Origin: Bergeyella porcorum
GTDB lineage: Bacteria; Bacteroidota; Bacteroidia; Flavobacteriales; Weeksellaceae
Reading direction: 5' to 3'
DNA: 64,000 bases
Assembly: GCF_042427575.1 (NCBI RefSeq)
Contig: NZ_JBHMFD010000007.1
Coordinates: forward strand, 359,054-423,053
Shown: positions 50,341 through 60,158 of the stretch, piece by piece
Position numbering within the stretch: the stretch's first letter is position 1
How the letters are laid out: each line of letters opens with the position of its first letter
The notes under the pieces: model-generated
Told to the model about the DNA's origin: nothing
Database searches by the model: none
Seen by the model: the letters and a program-made list of their open reading frames with translations, nothing else
Position numbers and translations under genes: made by a program

Positions 50341-52714
50341 GAAAACAACCACCAAAAGCACTTTTCCGCTGCCTCCTAAAAAGAAAAAAAACAAAGGAGT
50401 AAAGCGTTGGATTAGACTTGTTTGGATGTCTCTCATCGCATTAGTACTTGGTATTTCGACATTATTTTTTGCCGTTTCCCAAGGCTTTCTCGGAGAGATG
50501 CCAGATGTGAAAGATCTTGAAAATCCAGACATCTATGTAGCCTCAGAGATTTATTCTTCTGATGGTGTTCTTCTTGGAAAATTCGAGAAAGAAAAAACAG
50601 ACCCCGTTACCTATAGCCAATTGCCACCACACCTGGTCTATGCCCTTCAAGCAAAGGAAGATGAGCGTTTCAAAGAACACTCTGGAATAGACCTAAAATC
50701 TATAGGAAGAGCCATTTGGTTCCGTGGAGAGAGAGGAGGGGGGTCTACCATTACCCAGCAGCTTGCCAAGTTGCTCTTTACAGGAACGGCGTCTCAAAAC
50801 AAAGTCCAAAGAGCTTTCCAAAAGCTAAAAGAATGGGTAGTTGCCGTAAGCTTGGAAAAACGCTATACCAAAGAAGAAATCATTACTTTGTACTTCAATA
50901 AGTTTGATTTTATCTACAATGCCAATGGAATCCAGATGGCATCTAAAATCTATTTCAACAAAAAAGCCAGCGAACTGACCTTGCCAGAATCGGCAATGTT
51001 TGTGGCAATGCTAGAAAACCCAACAAAAAACAACCCTCTAAGGAATAAAGAAAGAGCAAAATCCAGAAGAGATGTTGTTCTACAGCTGATGAGAGATAAT
51101 GGCTATATTGATGAGGCTACCTATCAGCAAGCCATAGACACGCCTATTAAGACTGATTATCAGCCTATCAAATCCATTGATGAAGGTTACTCTGCTTACT
51201 ATAAATTTTATCTAAGAAAAGAAATAGACCAATACCTTAAGGAGTACGAAAAGAAAACAGGAAAAACGCTCAACCTATTCAAAGATGGATTGAAGATTTA
51301 TGTTACCTTAGACTCCAAAATGCAAAAATATGCAGAGGAAGCCATTAAAGAACACCTTACTTCGCTTCAAAAAAGTTTTGATAATGAGCAACGAGGCAGA
51401 AAGCAAAGACCATTCTACCATCTTTCTCAGAAACAAATAGACAACATTATGCTTCAGGCAATGAAGCGTACAGGAAGATACAAGCAATTGAAAGCTGCGG
51501 GCGTATCAGAAGACTCCATTATGATGGATTTCCAAACACCCATCAAGACCACAAGGTTTACTTGGAATGGAGAGGAAGAAGTGGAAATGTCCCCTTATGA
51601 TTCCATCCGATACCACAAGCAGATTGCACAAGCAGGGCTAATGTCTATGGTACCCGGAACTGGCGAAATCAAAGCGTGGGTAGGAGGCATCAATTGGCAA
51701 CACTTTAAATACGATCACATTAAGCAAGGAAAAAGACAAGTAGGCTCTACCTTTAAGCCATTTGTGTATGCTGCAGCCATTATGAACCTTGGGCTTACGC
51801 CTTGTTCTACCATTTCCAACGCCACCTATACCAAAGGGTCTTGGAGCGTAGCTGGCTCTGGTGGACACCTTACTCTGAGAGATGCTTTGGCACATTCTAA
51901 AAACCCCGTGGCGGTGCGTTTGATAGAAATGACTGGACCTAAAAAAGTTATCCAACTGGCTAGAGATTTGGGAGTAACAGAAGACATCCCGAATGACTAT
52001 CCTGTGGCTTTAGGTTCTTCAGATATTACCATCTATGAAATGCTAGGTGCTTATAGTACTTTTGCTAACTTCGGGAACTACATCAAGCCCGAGATGATTT
52101 GGCGTATTGAAGATGCTAACAATAGAGTAATCAAAGAAATAAAATCTGAAACCCGAGAAGTGATGAACGAAATGTACGCCTATACAATGATAGATATAAT
52201 GAAAGGCGTAGCAGATTATGGTACTGCTTCAGGGGAATTAGGACGAAGAGGCATTCCGAAAGGAACTGAAATTGCTGCCAAAACAGGAACTACCCAAAAC
52301 AACTCAGATGGTTGGTTTATCGGGATGACGCCCAACTTAGCCACTGGCGTTTGGGTAGGATGGGAAGACAGAGCCACCCACTTCTGGAGTACCGGTGAAG
52401 GGCAAGGGGCGAAAATGGCACTTCCTATTTGGGCTATCTTTATGAAGAAGGTCTATGCTGATAAAACGCTAGGAATTACTCCAGAAGACAAGTTCATCAA
52501 ACCATCTGGCTGGACGGGTGATTGCTCTGACCTGCAAGGCTTAGGCGGTGGCTACGGCGATGATGGTGGACTAAGAACACTGGACGAACTGAAAAATCCA
52601 ACGCCTGCCGAACCGAAAGAAAGCAGTGGCAATAAACAAAATAATGCCACACGAAAAGAAGAAAATCTCAATGAGAACCTGAATAAAGATTCGGAGGTAG
52701 ATTTTAATCAATAA
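50330..52714 (+). CDS. Class A penicillin-binding protein (PBP1A)
   Basis: 794 residues. A short basic cytoplasmic tail, one membrane helix (about 27-49), glycosyltransferase GT51 domain (ALQAKEDERFKEHSGID, GGSTITQQLAKLLF), and transpeptidase with STFK near residue 472, SKN near 524 and KTGTTQNN near 650. It polymerises and cross-links murein. The Gln/Asn/Glu-rich C-terminal tail is disordered. Overlapping start with gldH and the downstream terminator define the operon end. Confidence 0.95.
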   Translation: MENKKTTTKSTFPLPPKKKKNKGVKRWIRLVWMSLIALVLGISTLFFAVSQGFLGEMPDVKDLENPDIYVASEIYSSDGVLLGKFEKEKTDPVTYSQLPPHLVYALQAKEDERFKEHSGIDLKSIGRAIWFRGERGGGSTITQQLAKLLFTGTASQNKVQRAFQKLKEWVVAVSLEKRYTKEEIITLYFNKFDFIYNANGIQMASKIYFNKKASELTLPESAMFVAMLENPTKNNPLRNKERAKSRRDVVLQLMRDNGYIDEATYQQAIDTPIKTDYQPIKSIDEGYSAYYKFYLRKEIDQYLKEYEKKTGKTLNLFKDGLKIYVTLDSKMQKYAEEAIKEHLTSLQKSFDNEQRGRKQRPFYHLSQKQIDNIMLQAMKRTGRYKQLKAAGVSEDSIMMDFQTPIKTTRFTWNGEEEVEMSPYDSIRYHKQIAQAGLMSMVPGTGEIKAWVGGINWQHFKYDHIKQGKRQVGSTFKPFVYAAAIMNLGLTPCSTISNATYTKGSWSVAGSGGHLTLRDALAHSKNPVAVRLIEMTGPKKVIQLARDLGVTEDIPNDYPVALGSSDITIYEMLGAYSTFANFGNYIKPEMIWRIEDANNRVIKEIKSETREVMNEMYAYTMIDIMKGVADYGTASGELGRRGIPKGTEIAAKTGTTQNNSDGWFIGMTPNLATGVWVGWEDRATHFWSTGEGQGAKMALPIWAIFMKKVYADKTLGITPEDKFIKPSGWTGDCSDLQGLGGGYGDDGGLRTLDELKNPTPAEPKESSGNKQNNATRKEENLNENLNKDSEVDFNQ

Positions 52715-52719
52715 TTTTT

Positions 52720-52750
52720 TAAAAACCTTCCAATGGCTGGGAGGTTTTTT
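52720..52750 (+). terminator. Terminator after PBP1A
   Basis: AAAAACCTTCC (52721-52731) pairs with GGGAGGTTTTTT (52739-52750). Confidence 0.82.
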
Positions 52751-52779
52751 CATTGAACCTATTTAATGACACTAAAACA

Positions 52780-54321
52780 ATGCACCTTAATAACATCACC
52801 CAAAAATACCTTCACCTCTTCCCTACCGACAGCAGTAAAAACACCTATCAAAGGATAACGCCGAAGGTTTTATCCGCTTTAGTAGATATCGCTGGTTTCC
52901 CAAAAGCGAGGTTGATTCACTTCAATGAAATGCTATCCAAAGAAATTGGATTAGGAACAATAGAAACTTCGGAAGATAAAGATTTCCTCAATGCCACAGC
53001 CTTGCCCCAGCATATCACCTCCTATGCTACGGCTTATGCGGGACATCAGTTTGGACAGTGGGCAGGGCAGCTGGGAGATGGGCGCGCCATCTTTGCCGGA
53101 GAAATCTCTAATGCCGAGGGAATGACTACAGAATTGCAATGGAAAGGGGCAGGTGCTACGCCCTATTCTAGAACAGCAGATGGAAGAGCCGTATTGCGTT
53201 CCACCATCAGAGAATACCTGATGAGCGAAGCTATGCACCATCTGAATATCCCGACCACCAGAGCATTAAGCCTTAGTTTTACAGGAGAAAGCGTACTTCG
53301 GGATATTCAGTATTCTGGAAATCCTCAGCCAGAGTCTGGTGCCGTGATGATGCGTACCGCCAGTAGTTTTTTGAGATTTGGACATTTTGAATTGATATCA
53401 GCTCAAAAAGAATATGATTTACTGAAGCAGTTGGCAGATTTTACCATAGACCAATACTTCCCTGAAATAACTTCTGAAGGAAAACAAAAATATATGGATT
53501 GGTTTCAGAATATCGCCCATCGCACCGCAAAATTGATGGTAGAATGGTATCGTGTAGGCTTTACCCACGGGGTAATGAATACCGATAATATGAGCATCTT
53601 AGGACAAACCATAGACTACGGCCCCTTCTCTATGCTAGATGAATATGACCTAAGCTTTACTCCCAATACCACAGACTTACCCGGACGGCGATATGCCTTC
53701 GGGGAACAGGGAAAAATTGCCCAATGGAATCTTTGGCAACTCGCCAATGCTCTATTCCCATTGATAGGCGATAGTGAAGCTCTGCAAGAGGTTCTCAACC
53801 AATTCAGTGATGTGTTTTGGAAGTGGCACGATGAAATGCTAGCCAATAAAATGGGCTTTGATGCTCTAAAAGATGGCGATGTAGAACTATTCACAGAGTG
53901 GCAACATCTGATGCAAGAGCTGAAAATGGATTATACGCTATTCTTCTCACAGTTGGCATCTTGGATGCAACACTCTGATAACAACAGCTTTAAAACGGTA
54001 TCTTACAAAAATATAACCGAAGAGGATACCACGCTACTCAACCGTTGGCTAAACGCTTATACCCAGAGAATGGCTCAAAATACCATTTCCAAAGAGGCAT
54101 CTCTGGATAAAATGAACCGCCATAATCCTAAGTTTATTCTAAGGAATTATTTGCTTTATCAATGTATTCAGGAGGTAGAAAATGGAAGAATGGAACTTTT
54201 TAACCAATTGTTTTCCGCACTACAACATCCTTATGAAATGCGTTATCCAGAGTTGTGCGTTAAAAGACCATCTGAGTACGGTGAGCAATGGGGTTGCACT
54301 TCTCTTTCTTGCAGCTCTTAG
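52780..54321 (+). CDS. selO: Protein adenylyltransferase SelO (YdiU family)
   Basis: 513 residues from ATG 52780 (an in-frame TTG at 52753 overlaps the terminator T-run and is rejected). SelO landmarks: YAGHQFGQWAGQLGDGRA (about 84-101), the Lys in WKGAGATPYSRTADGRAVLRSTIRE, and the metal-binding HGVMNTDNMSILGQTIDYGPF (about 263-284). A pseudokinase-fold enzyme that transfers AMP to proteins, linked to redox stress. The C-terminus ends WGCTSLSCSS with the conserved Cys pair. Own gene between terminators. Confidence 0.93.
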   Translation: MHLNNITQKYLHLFPTDSSKNTYQRITPKVLSALVDIAGFPKARLIHFNEMLSKEIGLGTIETSEDKDFLNATALPQHITSYATAYAGHQFGQWAGQLGDGRAIFAGEISNAEGMTTELQWKGAGATPYSRTADGRAVLRSTIREYLMSEAMHHLNIPTTRALSLSFTGESVLRDIQYSGNPQPESGAVMMRTASSFLRFGHFELISAQKEYDLLKQLADFTIDQYFPEITSEGKQKYMDWFQNIAHRTAKLMVEWYRVGFTHGVMNTDNMSILGQTIDYGPFSMLDEYDLSFTPNTTDLPGRRYAFGEQGKIAQWNLWQLANALFPLIGDSEALQEVLNQFSDVFWKWHDEMLANKMGFDALKDGDVELFTEWQHLMQELKMDYTLFFSQLASWMQHSDNNSFKTVSYKNITEEDTTLLNRWLNAYTQRMAQNTISKEASLDKMNRHNPKFILRNYLLYQCIQEVENGRMELFNQLFSALQHPYEMRYPELCVKRPSEYGEQWGCTSLSCSS

Positions 54322-54357
54322 AATTGACTATTTTTATTCAGTCTCTTAATTTTAAAC

Positions 54358-54365
54358 TATTTTTG
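54358..54365 (+). promoter_or_regulatory. -7 box for the multi-pass membrane gene
   Basis: TATTTTTG, 20 bp upstream of the TTG at 54386. Confidence 0.5.
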
Positions 54366-54385
54366 CACTCTAAAAAAGTAAGATT

Positions 54386-55663
54386 TTGAAGTTTAAACAG
54401 AAAGCAATAGATACCCTGAAAACCATTTTCCCATCTACGGGACACGAGTGGTTTTTGTTTTTATTTTTCCTTTTAGGATACGGAAGCTTAGCCCACATTA
54501 TCGCATTGGACTATCACATTGTTTTTGATAATAGAATCCCTTGGGATGCTTATTTCAGCTTTGATAATAGAGCCATTGTCCTTACAGGAGGCGGATTTGA
54601 AAGACACCCTTTGTCCAATTACTTTTTTGATGGTATTAGGACGTTGGCACTATGGTATTCTGGAGGGAAAATGGATGCTTCATTTCGGTGGGCTTTATCG
54701 GCATTGAGTGCAAGTGTCATCAGTATGAGTATGGTGCAGGTATTCAAATACCTCCGAAACATCATTGCCTTGCCTTTGAGCTGGAGCTATGGTATTATTC
54801 TCTTCTTTTCATTGTTTTCTACCAATATACTATTGTCTTTCACGCCAGAGACTTATACCTATACTTTGTTTCTGTTGATGTTGTTCAATCATTATGCAGC
54901 GATAAAAATAAAGAAAGAACAGCCTATCCCTGCCACAGCACTTACTTTGGCAACGGTTTCCATCGGTGGACTTACCATCACCAATGCGGCTAAGGTTTTC
55001 ATTCCTATTTTGTTTGAAAAGAATCTTTTCAAAAGCTTTAAAAACTTATTCAATGCTTTGGGAAGGAGCGTTATGGCAGTAGGCATTTTTGTATTATTAT
55101 TCCTCAACAGATTAAATTTTGACTATACTAAAATCATCACCAAAACGGGAGAACAATACGAGAAGTTTTCTCAGCCAAAAGTAACGCCACTTTGGGATAT
55201 GATTGCATCTTGGTTTTTTGGGGGTAACATTTTGTTTTCCAATTTCATCACGAGGGATTACAAAAGCCCGAAAGGCTTTGAATACAAAGCGTTATTTATG
55301 GATGTATATTCCTCTTGGGTACCTTATGTTTTTGTAGCGATGGTATTGGGATTAGTCGTTTGGTCTGGGATTAAAAATTTTAAAAATCCTTTGGTGAAGA
55401 TTCTTTTACTCTCTTTCTTTTTTGATATTCTCATCCATTGTGTTTTAAAATTCGGCTTACACACTTCCTATATTTACGGAGGGCATTTTGTGTATGTCTA
55501 TCCTTTACTGATAGGGTGGCTGGTATTTGCCTACCGAAAGCACCGCACTGCTCTATCCATCCTCTCAGGGATTTTATTGCTACTAACGCTTTACTTAGGC
55601 TTTAATAATGGCATTAGAATGCAAGAGTTTTTTGAGTTTTTGGAGCGGTATTATCGTGTTTAA
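54386..55663 (+). CDS. Multi-pass membrane protein (DUF6080-like)
   Basis: 425 residues with about ten membrane helices and periplasmic loops with charged and aromatic residues (RIPWDAYFSFDNRAIVLTGGGFERHPLSNYF). It resembles polyprenyl-linked glycosyltransferases of the GT-C type in layout, and I recall it as a DUF6080 family member of Chryseobacterium; both are tentative. Start at TTG 54386, supported by the promoter box; the next ATG lies far inside (M at about residue 93). Function unknown. Confidence 0.6.
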   Translation: MKFKQKAIDTLKTIFPSTGHEWFLFLFFLLGYGSLAHIIALDYHIVFDNRIPWDAYFSFDNRAIVLTGGGFERHPLSNYFFDGIRTLALWYSGGKMDASFRWALSALSASVISMSMVQVFKYLRNIIALPLSWSYGIILFFSLFSTNILLSFTPETYTYTLFLLMLFNHYAAIKIKKEQPIPATALTLATVSIGGLTITNAAKVFIPILFEKNLFKSFKNLFNALGRSVMAVGIFVLLFLNRLNFDYTKIITKTGEQYEKFSQPKVTPLWDMIASWFFGGNILFSNFITRDYKSPKGFEYKALFMDVYSSWVPYVFVAMVLGLVVWSGIKNFKNPLVKILLLSFFFDILIHCVLKFGLHTSYIYGGHFVYVYPLLIGWLVFAYRKHRTALSILSGILLLLTLYLGFNNGIRMQEFFEFLERYYRV

Positions 55664-55816
55664 AGCCAGCTTTGAGATGTCAGCCTGAGCGGAATCAATG
55701 CTAATGTACAACGCGAAATTAAACAGTCAGCATATTAAACTTTAAAAACATTGTAAAATCATCACAAATCAAGTTATTTCAAAGTAATTTCAATTGCATT
55801 TTGTTTCACGCATTAT
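55664..55816. other. Gene-free leader into the 83-bp repeats
   Basis: No gene. Contains the left arm of a 15-bp inverted repeat: TTGCATTTTGTTTCA (55794-55808) pairs with TGAAACAAAATGCAA (55820-55834), which lies in the first 83-bp unit. Confidence 0.6.
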
Positions 55817-56002
55817 GTTTGAAACAAAATGCAACTGCAAGAAAGCCCAAACAATGATGTTTGTCATAAAATGCAAGCGAATGTAAAGCCCCGCAAATTG
55901 TTTGAAACAAAATGCAACTGCAGGAAAGCCCAAACAATGATGTTTGTCATAAAATGCAAGCGAATGTAAAGCCCCGCAAATTGTTTGAAATAAAATGCAA
56001 TA
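55817..56002. repeat. 83-bp tandem repeat, two full copies plus a partial third
   Basis: Copies at 55817-55899 and 55900-55982 differ at one position; a third partial copy (GTTTGAAATAAAATGCAA) begins at 55983. The period is not a multiple of three and no start codon or RBS supports the weak minus-strand ORF, so it is non-coding. Near-identity points to recent duplication. Confidence 0.93.
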
Positions 56003-56109
56003 GTAGGGATAGACCATCAACTTTGATAAGATAAAATCTCTAAAATTTATTTTTGTGTAAAGATTCCCCCCTCTTTCTTTTGATTTTCAGTTATAATAAT
56101 ATCAAATAA

Positions 56110-56139
56110 AATCCCTTTCTTCGGTCTGAGAAAGGGATT
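56110..56139 (-). terminator. Terminator of the heme operon
   Basis: AATCCCTTTCT (56110-56120) with AGAAAGGGATT (56129-56139); on the minus strand the stem is followed by TTTATTTG. Confidence 0.8.
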
Positions 56140-56165
56140 CTTATATAATGTTTTAAATCAAATCT

Positions 56166-57191
56166 CTACGCTTTCCATTCTACCACGGCTCGTACAAAGG
56201 CTTCGGCGTTTTCCACAGGGATATTAGGTAAGATACCGTGCCCTAAATTGGCAATATATCTATCCTTCCCAAAGCGGTTAATCATCTCCGTTACCATTTT
56301 TTTGATGGTTTCTGGCGAAGAATGTAAGCGAGCGGGGTCAAAGTTACCTTGCAGGGTAATGCTATTATGGGTCAGTTGTCTTGCCATTTCTGGGGTAATG
56401 GTCCAATCTACCCCCAACGCAGCAGCTTTAGACTGTGCCATTTCTTCTAATGCAAACCAACAACCTTTGCCAAAAACCACCACAGGAGCTACTTCGCTAA
56501 GGGCTTCCACAATCTGATTGATGTATTGCCAAGAGAACGCTCTGTAATCTTCTGGCGAGAGCATTCCGCCCCAAGAGTCAAACACCTGAACGGCAGATAC
56601 CCCTTTTTCCACCTTTCTTTTCAGATAGGCAATGGTGGTATCTGTAATCTTTTGGAGCAAAAGATGAGCGGCTTGTGGCTGGGTAAAACAGAACGATTTA
56701 GCAATATCAAAAGCTTTACTACCCTTCCCTTCTACGCAATAGCAGAGAATAGTCCAAGGGGAGCCTGCAAAACCAATTAATGGAATGTCATTATTTACTT
56801 TTTCCAAAGTCATTTCAATGGCATCAAAAACATAGCCCAAAGTATCGTTAACATCTGGTACCTCTATGGCTTCCACTTGCTCCGCTGTACGGATGGGATG
56901 GTCTAGCCAAGGCCCTACGGATTCTTTCATTTTAAAATCAATCCCCATTGCCTGCGGTACCACCAAAATATCCGAGAATAAGATGGCAGCATCTAGCGGA
57001 AAGCGTCTAATGGGTTGCACCGTGATTTCTGATGCCAGCTCAGGAGTTTGGCATCGTGTGAAAAAATCGTATTGGTCTCTTAGGGCGATAAACTCTGGGA
57101 GGTATCTTCCCGCTTGTCTCATCATCCAAACGGGTGGGCGTTCCACCGTTTCTCCTTTTAAGGCTCGTAAATATAAATCGTTTTTAATCAT
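56166..57191 (-). CDS. hemE: Uroporphyrinogen decarboxylase
   Basis: 341 residues. RPPVWMMRQAGRYLPEF (about residues 18-34, Arg for carboxylate binding) and GFAGSPWTILCYCVEGKGSK, with GNFDPARLHSS near the end. Converts uroporphyrinogen III to coproporphyrinogen III. Last gene of the heme operon hemA-hemC-hemD-hemE; begins 3 bp after the hemD stop codon. Confidence 0.97.
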   Translation of the reverse strand: MIKNDLYLRALKGETVERPPVWMMRQAGRYLPEFIALRDQYDFFTRCQTPELASEITVQPIRRFPLDAAILFSDILVVPQAMGIDFKMKESVGPWLDHPIRTAEQVEAIEVPDVNDTLGYVFDAIEMTLEKVNNDIPLIGFAGSPWTILCYCVEGKGSKAFDIAKSFCFTQPQAAHLLLQKITDTTIAYLKRKVEKGVSAVQVFDSWGGMLSPEDYRAFSWQYINQIVEALSEVAPVVVFGKGCWFALEEMAQSKAAALGVDWTITPEMARQLTHNSITLQGNFDPARLHSSPETIKKMVTEMINRFGKDRYIANLGHGILPNIPVENAEAFVRAVVEWKA

Positions 57192-57194
57192 AAT

Positions 57195-57881
57195 TTAATT
57201 TTTAGAAAGTACACGAACGATAAGGCTTAGCAAATCATCCATATTGCTTTCTGTGCTGGTGTATATTTTATTTTTAGTATGTTTTTTCAGTTCGCTTTCA
57301 GTGGTTTGTCCTATAGAAAATAAAACCTTCCCTTCCAAAGAATTGTATTTGGAAAAACTCTTGACGCCGCTTGGGCTAAAGAATACCAAAGCATCAAAAT
57401 TATCTGCATTGAGAGAGGGATAAGTAAGCTCAGTTTCATAGACCACCACTTTCTTATAATTGATATTCTGCAAAGGCAGGGTTTTGTCTAATATATCCAA
57501 AGCGAGATTGCCACAGAAATGCAAAAACTTCTCACCCTGAGAATTTTGGATAATGAAGTCTGCCAAGTCTTTGGCGTGTTTTTTCACTTTGAAAGTTCCA
57601 AAACCGTGTTTCCTAAGGGCGTGTTTGGTTTTTTGTCCTACGCAATAGATTTTATTGTAATTAACCTCCGTAAAATTTTCATTGGGTTTAAATCCATTTT
57701 TGAAAAAAGATTCTACACCATTGATGCTGGTAAAAATCAGCGATTTGTTTTTTAAATCAAAAGGCGACATTTCCAAATGGTGTATTCTAATCACATCCAA
57801 AGCGTCATAGCTCATCTGCTCACCAAAATGCTGAGAAATGAGTTTTTTATCGATATTTTTTTTTGTGAATAGAATTTTCAT
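57195..57881 (-). CDS. hemD: Uroporphyrinogen-III synthase
   Basis: 228 residues of the poorly conserved HemD two-domain fold: DLKNKSLIFTSINGVESFF (about 41-59) and LNADNFDALVFFSPSGVKSFSKY (about 156-178). Closes the tetrapyrrole ring. Identity rests on SxxGVxSF-like motifs and the hemC/hemE context. Confidence 0.88.
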   Translation of the reverse strand: MKILFTKKNIDKKLISQHFGEQMSYDALDVIRIHHLEMSPFDLKNKSLIFTSINGVESFFKNGFKPNENFTEVNYNKIYCVGQKTKHALRKHGFGTFKVKKHAKDLADFIIQNSQGEKFLHFCGNLALDILDKTLPLQNINYKKVVVYETELTYPSLNADNFDALVFFSPSGVKSFSKYNSLEGKVLFSIGQTTESELKKHTKNKIYTSTESNMDDLLSLIVRVLSKN

Positions 57882-57913
57882 TGGACTGTTTTTTATGCTT
57901 TTGGGAAAGCGTA

Positions 57914-58822
57914 TTACAATTGTTCTTTGATGGAAGCCATCAGAGCCTTTCCTCCTTGTTGTAAAACTTTTTCAGCTATCGTTTTTCCAATAGATTCGGA
58001 GGTAGGAAGAGCAATGGTCTCCTCTACTTCTATACATTCTTTCCCATCTAAGGAGCACAATCTCCCTACAAAGTGAATACTGCCATCCATTATCTCTGCA
58101 AAAGCTCCAATAGGAGCCGTACAACCGCCTTCTAAGGTTTGCAAGAAATCCCGTTCTATCTCTACGCATTGCTGGGTAGCGGTATGGTTGATGGCTTTCA
58201 CCGCGGCATTAATGTCTTTATTTTCAGACAATCCAGCTACCACCACTACGCCTTGAGATGGGGCAGAGAGCATCATTGGAAGTTCTTCAAATTCGATATT
58301 GAGGTTAAGGCGTTCCAAGCCTGCCTGCGAAAACATAGTGGCATCTGCCAAGCCGTTTTCTAATTTGCTAAGGCGGGTCTGCACATTACCACGGATGTCG
58401 GTAAACTCCGCATTTGGAAATTCTTTTAGCCAAAAAGCTCTTCGCCTAAGGCTGCTGGTAGCGATTTTTAAATCTTTCAAATCCTTATGCTTAGCAGATT
58501 GGCTTCTTACCAAGACATCTTTAGGAAAATCTCTTTCGAGGTAAGCAATAAGCTCAATGCCTTGCGGCATTTGGGTAGGCACATCTTTAAGAGAATGGAC
58601 TGCAATATCAATCTCTTTATTGAGCAATGCAATATCCAAATCTCTTGTGAAAACGCCCGTAATCCCCATAGCATAAAGTGGAAGATTCAGCTGCTTGTCC
58701 CCCGAAGAGACAATAGGAATAATCTCTGTAGCGTGTCCCAATTGCTGTAATTGCTGTGCTACTTCTTCGGCTTGCCAAAGGGCAAGAGGGGAATTTCGGG
58801 TTCCGATTTTAATGCTTTTCAT
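57914..58822 (-). CDS. hemC: Hydroxymethylbilane synthase
   Basis: 302 residues. IGTRNSPLALWQAE (5-18), VHSLKDVPT (about 76-84), the Arg cluster IATSSLRRRAF, IRGNVQTRLSKL and the dipyrromethane-cofactor Cys in EGGCTAPIGA (about residue 235). Assembles the linear tetrapyrrole. Overlaps the end of hemA by 14 bp. Confidence 0.97.
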   Translation of the reverse strand: MKSIKIGTRNSPLALWQAEEVAQQLQQLGHATEIIPIVSSGDKQLNLPLYAMGITGVFTRDLDIALLNKEIDIAVHSLKDVPTQMPQGIELIAYLERDFPKDVLVRSQSAKHKDLKDLKIATSSLRRRAFWLKEFPNAEFTDIRGNVQTRLSKLENGLADATMFSQAGLERLNLNIEFEELPMMLSAPSQGVVVVAGLSENKDINAAVKAINHTATQQCVEIERDFLQTLEGGCTAPIGAFAEIMDGSIHFVGRLCSLDGKECIEVEETIALPTSESIGKTIAEKVLQQGGKALMASIKEQL

Positions 58823-60083
58823 TGAACTCTTTATTGGGTTGTTCTACTAAAATCTCGTGCATCAGTCTGCTCACTTCCTCAGCTCTCAGAGGATTATCAA
58901 TGATGTATTTCGCAAAACGATTGGTAATTTTTTGTATCATCTTATCCGAAAGCTCCATATCATCTACTTTGATGTAGCGGTGTTTTCTGTAGATATTGTG
59001 CATTTCGTTGCGTTCCATATTTTTCAGTACCGCTTTGAAATGATGGATATTAGGGGCAAATTTTCTTTTCTTTTCCCAATCTGCAAAATCTTTTGACATT
59101 TCTTTAATGATTTCTTCTGCCTTGGGAATTTCTTTTTTTCTTTGCTCCATTGTGCTATTGATACGCTGCGAAAGAGCATCTACATCTACCAACTCTATAT
59201 TAGGAATTTCTCCTACGGATTTATCCACATTATTAGGAATGGAGAGGTCTATCACAAGGCGTTCTTTGCCATCGGTAAAATGCTCTGCCGTGATGATGGG
59301 CTTTGGAGCTCCCGTTGCCACAATGAGGATATCTGTGTGTTTTAGTTCTTCTTGGAAATCCTCAAACGGAACAGATGGAATATTGTATTTCTCTGCAATT
59401 TTTTCAGCTATCTCGGCAGTTCTGTTGGCAATTTTCACCTTAGGGTTATAAAGATGTTTTACCAAGTTTTCTACCGTATTTTGTCCTATTTCGCCTACAC
59501 CTAAAAGAAGGATATTTTTATCCGAAAGCTGTTTTTGTGAGCTTAAAATATAATGAACCGCAGCGTAAGCTACCGAAGTGGCTCCATTGGAAATAGCGGT
59601 TTCTGTTTTTATTTTTTTGGAAACCTGAATGGCAGAGTTAATGGCTCTCTCCAAATAAGGATTGGCATTTTTTCTTTCTCTTTTGAAACGATTGTAGGCA
59701 TTTTTTATCTGCCCAATGATTTCAAAATCACCGATAATCTGGCTTTCCAATCCTGCAGATACACGAAAGAGGTGGTTGAGTGCTTCTTCTTGTTTCAGGA
59801 TATTAGCGTATTGCATAAAGTCCATCAGATTAACACCCACGGTTTTACAAAATTCTTCTGCAATGAGAAGATAATTGGGCGTAGTGGTGTAAATCTCCGT
59901 ACGATTGCAAGTGGACACCACAAAAGCATCTCCTAAGTTTTCGGATTGAACACGACTGACAAAGTCCTTAATGTGTTCCTCAAAAAAGCTGAACTTCCCA
60001 CGCGTCTCTGCATCGGCTTTCTCATAGCTGACACTCAACACGGCAAAATTGGAAGTCTGGTGTATGTTGGAATTTTGTGGCAT
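58809..60083 (-). CDS. hemA: Glutamyl-tRNA reductase
   Basis: 424 residues from ATG 60083 (MPQNSNIHQ). Catalytic Cys59 in VVSTCNRTEIY, AGLESQIIGDFEIIGQIKNAY (about 114-134), the NADPH loop LLLGVGEIGQNTVENL (about 185), and the C-terminal dimerisation helices. First enzyme of C5 heme synthesis. A TTG four codons upstream (60095) is rejected: it lies in the TAAATTTG promoter box (60093-60100). Overlaps hemC. Confidence 0.96.
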   Translation of the reverse strand: MPQNSNIHQTSNFAVLSVSYEKADAETRGKFSFFEEHIKDFVSRVQSENLGDAFVVSTCNRTEIYTTTPNYLLIAEEFCKTVGVNLMDFMQYANILKQEEALNHLFRVSAGLESQIIGDFEIIGQIKNAYNRFKRERKNANPYLERAINSAIQVSKKIKTETAISNGATSVAYAAVHYILSSQKQLSDKNILLLGVGEIGQNTVENLVKHLYNPKVKIANRTAEIAEKIAEKYNIPSVPFEDFQEELKHTDILIVATGAPKPIITAEHFTDGKERLVIDLSIPNNVDKSVGEIPNIELVDVDALSQRINSTMEQRKKEIPKAEEIIKEMSKDFADWEKKRKFAPNIHHFKAVLKNMERNEMHNIYRKHRYIKVDDMELSDKMIQKITNRFAKYIIDNPLRAEEVSRLMHEILVEQPNKEFNEKH

Positions 60084-60092
60084 AAGCAACTG

Positions 60093-60100
60093 CAAATTTA
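60093..60100 (-). promoter_or_regulatory. -7 box for the heme operon
   Basis: Minus-strand TAAATTTG, 9 bp before ATG 60083. Confidence 0.62.
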
Positions 60101-60158
60101 AGCTTTTTATTGGAAACTTTAAAACCTAAATGAGATGGCTTAGCCCAAGTGAATCCTT

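Noticed and set aside
50330..52714. Second FtsI or PBP2 gene
   Set aside because: It has a GT51 glycosyltransferase domain ahead of the transpeptidase, so it is a class A PBP.
55790..56020. 76-codon minus-strand ORF through the 83-bp repeats
   Set aside because: The period is not a multiple of three and composition follows the repeat; no start support.
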